Of a stretch of DNA of 64,000 nucleotides, positions 58,040 to 64,000 are shown piece by piece. Under the pieces are notes generated by a model. That model ran no database searches. It saw nothing but the letters and a program-made list of their open reading frames with translations, and had not been told where the DNA came from. This stretch comes from Brachypterus glaber (taxonomy: Eukaryota > Arthropoda > Insecta > Coleoptera > Kateretidae), in NCBI GenBank assembly GCA_958510825.1, contig OY294045.1, positions 14,373,916 through 14,437,915 of the forward strand, given 5' to 3'. The translations under genes were made by a program, and so were the position numbers. The stretch's first letter is position 1, and every line of letters begins with the position of its first letter.

Positions 58040-59590
58040 TCTTTTCGTATTTAATTTAATTAACTTAGGTCTTACCTTTTTCTGGGCTTTTTATCTGAAA
58101 AACACAAAATGTTGATAAAAACATAATTATTTGTCCACTAGTTCACTCTCAAGTATAGAGCACAACGTGATACACATATAAATAATATAAATGTTAAAAC
58201 TTAAATCACTCTTTCAGATTATTTAAAAAAAAACACCAAATATGTCTAAAATTTGAATATCGTTACGATATACTGATATTAGTAAAAATATAAAATAGAT
58301 TTACCCTAAACAGAGAAAAAGATTTAAATTTAAACTACTTTCTTACGATTTTTAAAACAAATTAGTCAATAGGGTTTGGACTTTTTAATTCAAATATTTA
58401 TATTATTAGTCCTCATGCCTTTATGCAACATTATTATATTAGTGCACTAATATTAGAGCATCTTCACCGCACGGATATTCACGTTACTCTGAAAATTGCA
58501 AAATTTGATCGAATTTCATGAAAGATTATTTATTATTTTCATTATTTTATTCCCAATTGAATGATATACTTTCATGCAATATAATAGAAAGGAAAAGGAT
58601 TAGTGATTGTACCAATTTTTTTATTGATTAGCTGGACCAGCCAAGCTGGTTGAAGATGTAAAGGTGATAAAACGGTGAATGTATAACAGAGTTAAATCAG
58701 CGAAAGCACCTTAAAAATTAAATGATTGTTACTGTTTAAATTTCACAATTTTAAGTCATAATCTACTGAAGTAAATAAACCAAAAGAAAAAAAATAATGA
58801 TTTGTTATAACATTTTGAATATACGCATTTACGGAGAAATTAAAAATATTCTGTTAACAATAAGTTTAAGATAACTTTAAAAACTTATTATCCGCTAGTT
58901 GTCTTAGCAGTAGATTTATAATTTATATATTATTGGTTTTTAAACTGTTAATTGTTATTTAAAAATACTATCTAGACCTTTATTATCAGATAATAATTAT
59001 TAGTTAAAATTATAATCCTCCGTTCTTAGCTTATATTCGAATCCTTAGGTGGGTCGGAAATTGGATTTAAAGGAGATGCCCAAGCATTGATTTTATTAAA
59101 ATTAAGTATTAATTAGAAAAATGTGATAAAATTAGAAAAATTTTATTTGTTTTTAAGAAATAGAATAGAAATAAAAAGACAAAGCTTTACGTAAATTTTA
59201 CTTTTCGGCTTGATTAATCCATGCATTTCCGAAACTTTAAAAAAATTCCTAATAAATAGTGAAACTAATGTACTTAACTCTGTTTTTTGCTAAAAATTCT
59301 ATATTTTTAAATAACGGAGATATAGCTTGACAAGAACGTGGTGGGACACCCGGTATACTAATAACTTATCACAAAATTACCTAACACAATAATAATGAGC
59401 CCACTTTAAGTAAATAAATTTCAAATATAAATAATGTTAATATAAAAATTAAAAAAAAAAATCCTTTCCAGGGGACTGTAATGCTACCAAGGAGAATCAT
59501 GTTTTTCGTAGAGAAAGGCTAAAATACTAATAAAGAAATGCAAAAGAGTGACATGTACCCAAATTCCATAAATTTCAATGAAAAATGCAT
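58040..59590. other. AT-rich DNA (copy of 45784-47337)
   Basis: Nothing recognised except the solo GGTGGGACACCCGGTATAC motif near 59338. Confidence 0.3.
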
Positions 59591-60117
59591 ACAAAAATGA
59601 CGGACAACTTTAAGCTCAAAATTTCTAGTATTTACAAAGAAAAATACATTTCTATGTAAATCAGAAACTTCTATAGTTAGGGAATTTACATGATTAAAAA
59701 TTTTAATTAGTTTTGTATGAAAATTCTGGCTTTGACTATGGTTTGGGATTGGGGGACAAGCCAGGGGACTGAATTTTGGCGTATATAAAGGAGCATAATG
59801 AAATATTCACTATCTATTTTAAGATATTATGTTATAATTCAATAATAAATATAAAAATTACCTTTCACATGAAACCATAATTGAAAAAAAATATTCATTC
59901 ATGTTAATAATTAACTGGGAACACAAATTTTCACAATTTTTGAGAAACGCCCACCTAACGTTGTTTTGTTATTGTTACGTTAACAACTTGTATTCAATTA
60001 CTGAAGTTGCAAGGGTTTCAAATGTACATAATCGTTCAGTACCATTTTTAACTGGTATTAAAATACGGTGACGAATTCTTAGTGCTAGCCTAACCTACCT
60101 ATCCGGTACACTATATT
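59591..60117. other. Unique AT-rich DNA, nothing firm
   Basis: No gene recognised. GGGGGACAAGCCAGGGGACTG near 59751 and GCGTATATAAAGG near 59780 stand out; the latter resembles a TATA box, but no start site or exon supports a promoter. Confidence 0.3.
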
Positions 60118-60125
60118 TACCTTAA

Positions 60126-61022
60126 GGGATCATTCTCGTTTTGTTTTTTTTTTTATGTTTAATTTTTAACCTCGTACTATTCTACTTAATTAAGCATCCC
60201 CTAAGTCCAGGACTTGTGTGGGCTAGTAGTAGAGGGAACCACCGGCTTTAATTGACTTTTGAACCAATATATCTAGGGAGTACGTCTTCGCAAAATTTCA
60301 ATTATTAATTAACTGAAAAAGGCAATTGGCGCCAGTGAGGTTTGAACTCACGATCATTAGCTCAGTGTCAATGCTATATTGATGCCTTAGACCGCTGAGC
60401 TAATCTCCAAAAAAAGGCTATTTTTGTTATTTTTTTAAGAATGTATTATTATAGATATTGATATAAAATTTGTTGAGCTTAATAAATGCACTCTCGAAAT
60501 ACAGAAAAAAAAATATTTTAAACACTTTTTATACAAAAAAATAATAGAAAAACGTAACTCCTCGAAAAGTAGATATGTCGCTGGCGCTGTGATATCTTGA
60601 TAACGGCTCATCTAAAATGAAAAGATCAAAAATATTTAGATTTAGTATGACTGTAGCTTTTGCTGAGGTATGTTTTCACTGTTTTTGGCAAAAAAAGTCA
60701 AAATTTAAATTTTAATATGGTTGTAGAATAGCTGAAGCTATTTATGTGTAGAAAATGTGGTTAAAATTTCATAAGGATCGGTCCAGTGGTTCCGGAGAAA
60801 TCGCACCCGCCGACCGAAAAAACGCTGTTTTAAGAAAAACGCGTTTAAAGTTTTTTTTTTTTAATAAAAAATTATGGAAAAGTCTACATATACTTTTGAG
60901 AAAAACTGATTTTAAGTTTTTTTTAATAAAAAATTATGAAAAAGTCTACATATAGGTACTTTCGAAAAATGTAAAAGAAAATGATCGATTTTTGCAAATT
61001 ATAAGTTTACCAGAATGATCCC
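60126..61022. mobile_element. TTAA-flanked element with GGGATCATTCT termini, hosting a SINE
   Basis: GGGATCATTCTCG and CCAGAATGATCCC are the ends; TTAA lies at 60122-60125 and 61023-61026. The interior has GATCGGTCCAGTGG and TTCCGGAGAAATCG, plus a short tandem repeat at about 60845-60955 (TTTAATAAAAAATTATG...AAAGTCTACATATA twice). TTAA targets fit piggyBac- or Kolobok-type transposition. A 66-codon frame at 60755-60955 is repeat-derived. Confidence 0.7.
60168..60408 (-). mobile_element. tRNA-derived SINE, copy with a different head
   Basis: The minus-strand head (60408-60328) starts GGAGATTAGCTCAGCGGTCT, with A box TAGCTCAGCGG and B box GAGTTCAAACCTC, ending CACTGGCGCC. The body matches 36641-36886 (CTTAGGGGATGC, CTACTACTAGCCCACAC words on the minus strand), and a T-rich stretch (A-rich on the SINE strand) follows at 60139-60167. 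The 5' half of the head has no resemblance to the other copy beyond the A box. TTAGCTCAG and CTGAGCTAA, 9 bp, could pair within it. Confidence 0.8.
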
Positions 61023-61026
61023 TTAA

Positions 61027-61570
61027 AATAAGGAATTGCCCAAACAGTACACTGCAGTAGCTATAGCTATTTGAAAACTAACTTTTGTTCTTGTGCATTA
61101 ATATAAATCGTTTGGTGGTAACTATACTTAACTTTAAGATTGTTCTTAAAAATCATATTAATTTTAAATAAAAAATTAATGTTATATAAGTATAAACATA
61201 TTAAGTTGAATATAATGCATATTAATTAAAAAAAGAAAACAAAAACGGTACATAAATGCATATCATTAAGAGATACTGTAGAAATCTCACTAATGATTTA
61301 CTGATTAACGACAAAAGAAATGAAAATTGATATTTAATGTGTAAAATAAAAAGGTATTTTGAATTAGACTGGTCCAAAATTACTTTTTTTGAGAAAGGTA
61401 AAGCAGATAAACCTAAAAATTTTATTTTTGGATCTAAAAGAGAGTCTCTTTTTAAATAACCTTTCAGGATGATTTTTGCAGGTGTACCTCTATTGAGCCA
61501 ACTAGGTGGCGCAGTGAGCTTGAATGTTTGCAAACTGGGAATTTTCGGTCTCACATCCTGAATATAAAAC
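61027..61570. other. Unassigned; a 110-codon minus frame judged spurious
   Basis: The minus frame 61222-61554 starts MRPKIPSLQTFKLTAPPSWL and becomes Leu/Ile/Phe/Ser-rich towards its C-terminus, as AT-rich DNA does. No domain, splice context or neighbour supports it. AACTAGGTGGCGCAGTGAGC at about 61500 looks repeat-derived. Confidence 0.35.
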
Positions 61571-61730
61571 TCAAAACTACAAATTCAACATAGCTGATCC
61601 AATAGGAGTCATATTTTATAAAACTTTAATAGAGAATTATAAAAATTCCTACTCAAAACTACAAATTCAACATAGCTCCAATAGGAGTCATATTTTATAA
61701 AAATTTAATAAAGAATTATAAAAATTCCTA
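61571..61730. repeat. Two-unit tandem repeat, period 82 bp
   Basis: TCAAAACTACAAATTCAACA...AAAAATTCCTA occurs at 61571 and 61653 with a 3-bp deletion (GAT) and few changes in the second unit. Confidence 0.85.
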
Positions 61731-62795
61731 GGTCCTATAGATTTTTAGGGTGATAGGGCTGAATCCATTGTTTAATACTTCTGCAAACAAAATAATACTC
61801 TATAATTACGTAAATAGTTCATTTTTAGAAAAAATTATATATTAAAAAAAATGAGAATAATTTCTTTCACAAAAAGAACTTTAATAAAATATACAAGTAA
61901 TCTTTCTCCGCTACCTTGAGTCACCTGCTATAGCTAAAAAAAAAACGCGGATTCTTTTAAGATCCTAAATTATAATTTTGAGGTAGTATACGCAACGAAT
62001 TTCTAAAAAATGTAATATTGGATCAGTCTAATATATAACAGCAGGATATACTGCATGGAAGGAAATATTTTGATCGGTATTAATGTAAGTATATAGTCGC
62101 TCATGCAAAACTAAGATATTCGTATTTTATAACAGACAAAACACTAACAAGTTAGGTGTTTACTGGGTACCAACTGAAGAATTATAATTTTAAAAATTTA
62201 TGCCTTCCTGTTTATGTACTATTTCACTAAACCAAACAGAAAACAATAAACATTTTAAGTGCAAAGAAAAAGATCAGCAAAACTCCACCACACCCTCCCA
62301 CTAAACTTTTCAGTCATCATTTTTGGTAGATAAGTCGATAATTTTTATATGAGTCGACAATGTTTCTATCTTAAATCAATTTTTTGAGAGTGAGGATAAT
62401 TATTTTTTTGCCATTGGAACTTTTTTATGGAGTCTGCAAATTTTAAACGAGTCTGCAGTCCAAATGTTTAAGAGGAACTTTTTTTAGACATTAGTTTTTT
62501 TTGGGACAGGGTATTTTTTTGTCAGTCGGTAAATCCTAGGCTAATAAAAATCTTCTAAACTGTTTGTATGTCATAATATTTATTAGGTGTCTTTGTGGCT
62601 GTAGATAAAACATTATATATAATGTCCGTAACCTAGTCGGAATTTTTACAGCTAATATTGAATTTATTAATAATATAACAATAGCAAAGTAATGACATTG
62701 CTTATTGTATAATAGTGCACATAATATAAGAGCAAAACCTCCATCAAAATCATTGAAGAAACATTGACAGTGAAAGCGAAGATATACGAATATAA
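61731..62795. other. AT-rich DNA, nothing firm
   Basis: No gene. The stretch 62655-62790 (GACATTGCTTATTGTATAAT and AACATTGACAGTG) has a diverged direct repeat at about 63655-63770. Confidence 0.3.
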
Positions 62796-62797
62796 TA

Positions 62798-62999
62798 CTG
62801 TAGGTAGGGCTAATTGTGACATCAGGGTAATTGCGACATATCGTGTGATAATTCTTTTAAACTAGTTAAGATTCAATCTAACCCTGTCATTAGGTTTTTG
62901 ACAGTATTAAATAACTAATGCCTGGGTTGGATTGAATCTTAACTAGTTTAGAAGAATTATGACACGAAACGTCACAATTACCTGATGTCAAACCTACAG
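62798..62999. mobile_element. TA-flanked 202-bp palindromic MITE
   Basis: CTGTAGGTAGGGC and TCAAACCTACAG form the ends, then AATTGTGACATCAGG pairs with CCTGATGT and CACAATT words, and AAACTAGTTAAGATTCAAT pairs with ATTGAATCTTAACTAGTTT. TA lies on both sides (62796-62797, 63000-63001). Confidence 0.8.
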
Positions 63000-63001
63000 T
63001 A

Positions 63002-64000
63002 ATATTATTAATTCATTTAAACAGATCAACTAAATTTTAAAAATGATCTAAATAGGAACAAACAAATACATGCTAAAGATATAGCCCTCCTTTCGTATTG
63101 CTTTAGTCCCAATGGTAAACCGTTGACAAAATTTTGTATTCCTTTTAAAAATCTTAAAAGATTTCCTCCAGATTACCTCCAAAGATTATCTCGAGTTTCT
63201 AATATTTCCTCCTTAAATATTTCTGAATAAGGTTATTTTAGAGGACTGTTGGAAAGCAAGAAATTCCTACCTTTTTTATGCTCCTTTGATCTTACCGCTA
63301 GCGGTGGTTTCTTGCGATAAGGCCCTGGGTAGAAGATCTCTGAAGGATATTTGGTAGAATTGACACTTATCCATAAGAGTTTGGCACCTTAAAGCTACTA
63401 AATGTTCTTTTTGGCACGATAGACCGATAATTTCTAACGACATAAAAAATGGCTTCTGATGCGCATGAAGTCTAATTTTTAACTAATGTGAAACCAACTT
63501 TTTTGCCAGAAAAATAACTAAAAATAATAATTCAAAATTTTCCCGCAAAATATCCTAAAACTAATTTTTATTTACAAGAGAATTATACAGTTTCCTCCAG
63601 ATTACCTCCAATTGGTACACCTCGCTTTAGTCTGGTATAAGTAATTAATTAATAAGTATTACTTTATTGATAATATAATAATGACAAAATAATATTATTG
63701 CTTATTGTATGATAGTCCATAAGAATAAAACCATTATAGAAATATTGACATTAGAAGAAAGGATATGCAACAATCGTGATCTCCGGTGCACAAATAATTG
63801 TCAAAAAAAAAGATCAATCATTTCGTCGCCAATCTCACGAAATAACCTATCTGCTTTTAGCAAGAGGGCATTTTAATCTTTTGTATTTTTAATCCCACTT
63901 TTTAAAAGAACACTTGCAGATTTTTAATATTTTTTGTCCATTATATCTTAGGTTATTGTGTATGTGCCTTACGTGTACTCGCGTGTACTATTCAAATGTG
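63002..64000. other. Unassigned DNA to the window end
   Basis: TTTCCTCCAGATTACCTCCA occurs near 63170 and again near 63590. ACCGCTAGCGGTGG near 63295 is a small palindrome. No gene recognised. Confidence 0.3.

Larger units (their letters stand above)
47538..59590 (+). repeat. 12,053-bp duplicated block, copy 2
   Basis: Starts at the gap and follows 35285-47337 from its first base to its last. Differences seen include a longer poly(A) run near 48270, one extra C near 50480, GTATATTGCC instead of GGATATGGCC near 51295, an extra A near 51978, and a short deletion near 58968. It then runs into unique DNA at 59591. Confidence 0.95.

Noticed and set aside
35285..59590. Recent genomic segmental duplication
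   Set aside because: Exact dovetail geometry around a placeholder gap is better explained by unmerged contigs; kept open pending read depth.
59780..59800. TATA-box promoter (GCGTATATAAAGG)
   Set aside because: AT-rich DNA gives such words often; no exon, initiator or transcript evidence follows.
60328..60408. Functional class II tRNA gene
   Set aside because: The acceptor ends GGAGATT and TGGCGCC are not complementary; it is the head of a SINE copy.
61222..61554. 110-codon minus frame
   Set aside because: Hydrophobic, low-complexity C-terminus typical of AT-rich DNA; no homology recognised and no exon signals.
1..64000. CRISPR array, bacterial operon, rRNA operon or integrated virus
   Set aside because: No regularly spaced repeats with unique spacers, no ribosome-binding-site-led gene series, no rRNA-like sequence and no viral protein were recognised in any frame.

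Overview
The window is AT-rich eukaryotic DNA dominated by non-autonomous mobile elements. Short exons with polypyrimidine-AG acceptors, the mass of terminal-inverted-repeat (TIR) elements, tRNA-derived SINEs and the usual animal repeat motifs point to an arthropod, most likely an insect; I cannot name the species. No complete protein gene, rRNA, functional tRNA, CRISPR array or bacterial-type operon is visible. Most open frames longer than 60 codons are by-products of palindromes or AT-rich chance.

Layout. Positions 1-9434 hold two probable minus-strand coding exons of one unidentified gene (9345-9434 and a terminal exon 1682-1908). The intron between them is packed with elements: a near-perfect 883-bp palindrome (2078-2960), a 4-bp-TSD element (4540-5357), a TA-flanked element rich in AATTTCGGAT motifs (5550-6441), a foldback carrying the 3' end of a ubiquitin-specific protease copy (6514-7248), and a hAT-like element (7373-8610). 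Positions 9.5-25 kb are a patchwork of MITEs and foldbacks separated by featureless AT-rich DNA. Positions 25.4-33.1 kb lie between two inverted copies of a roughly 730-bp sequence and contain two further hAT-like elements, a TTAA-flanked element and a mariner-like MITE.

From 35285 onward the window repeats itself. Positions 35285-47337 and 47538-59590 are the same 12,053-bp sequence with about 30 small differences, separated by exactly 200 N. The end of the left contig matches the inside of the right contig, and the start of the right contig matches the inside of the left. This is the pattern of two overlapping contigs (probably two haplotypes) that were scaffolded without merging, so features in 47.5-59.6 kb are probably not extra genomic copies.

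Positions 59.6-64 kb are unique and contain a TTAA-flanked element with a third SINE copy inserted in it, a small tandem repeat and a TA-flanked palindromic MITE.

The interest lies in transposon biology: a protease-domain retrocopy inside one arm of a foldback, a SINE whose body is joined to two different tRNA-like heads, two elements sharing GAGGGG termini and 4-bp target duplications, and several MITE families sharing one internal module. I found no credible new cellular system. All element calls rest on reading repeats by eye; superfamily names are inferences from termini and target-site duplications (TSD).
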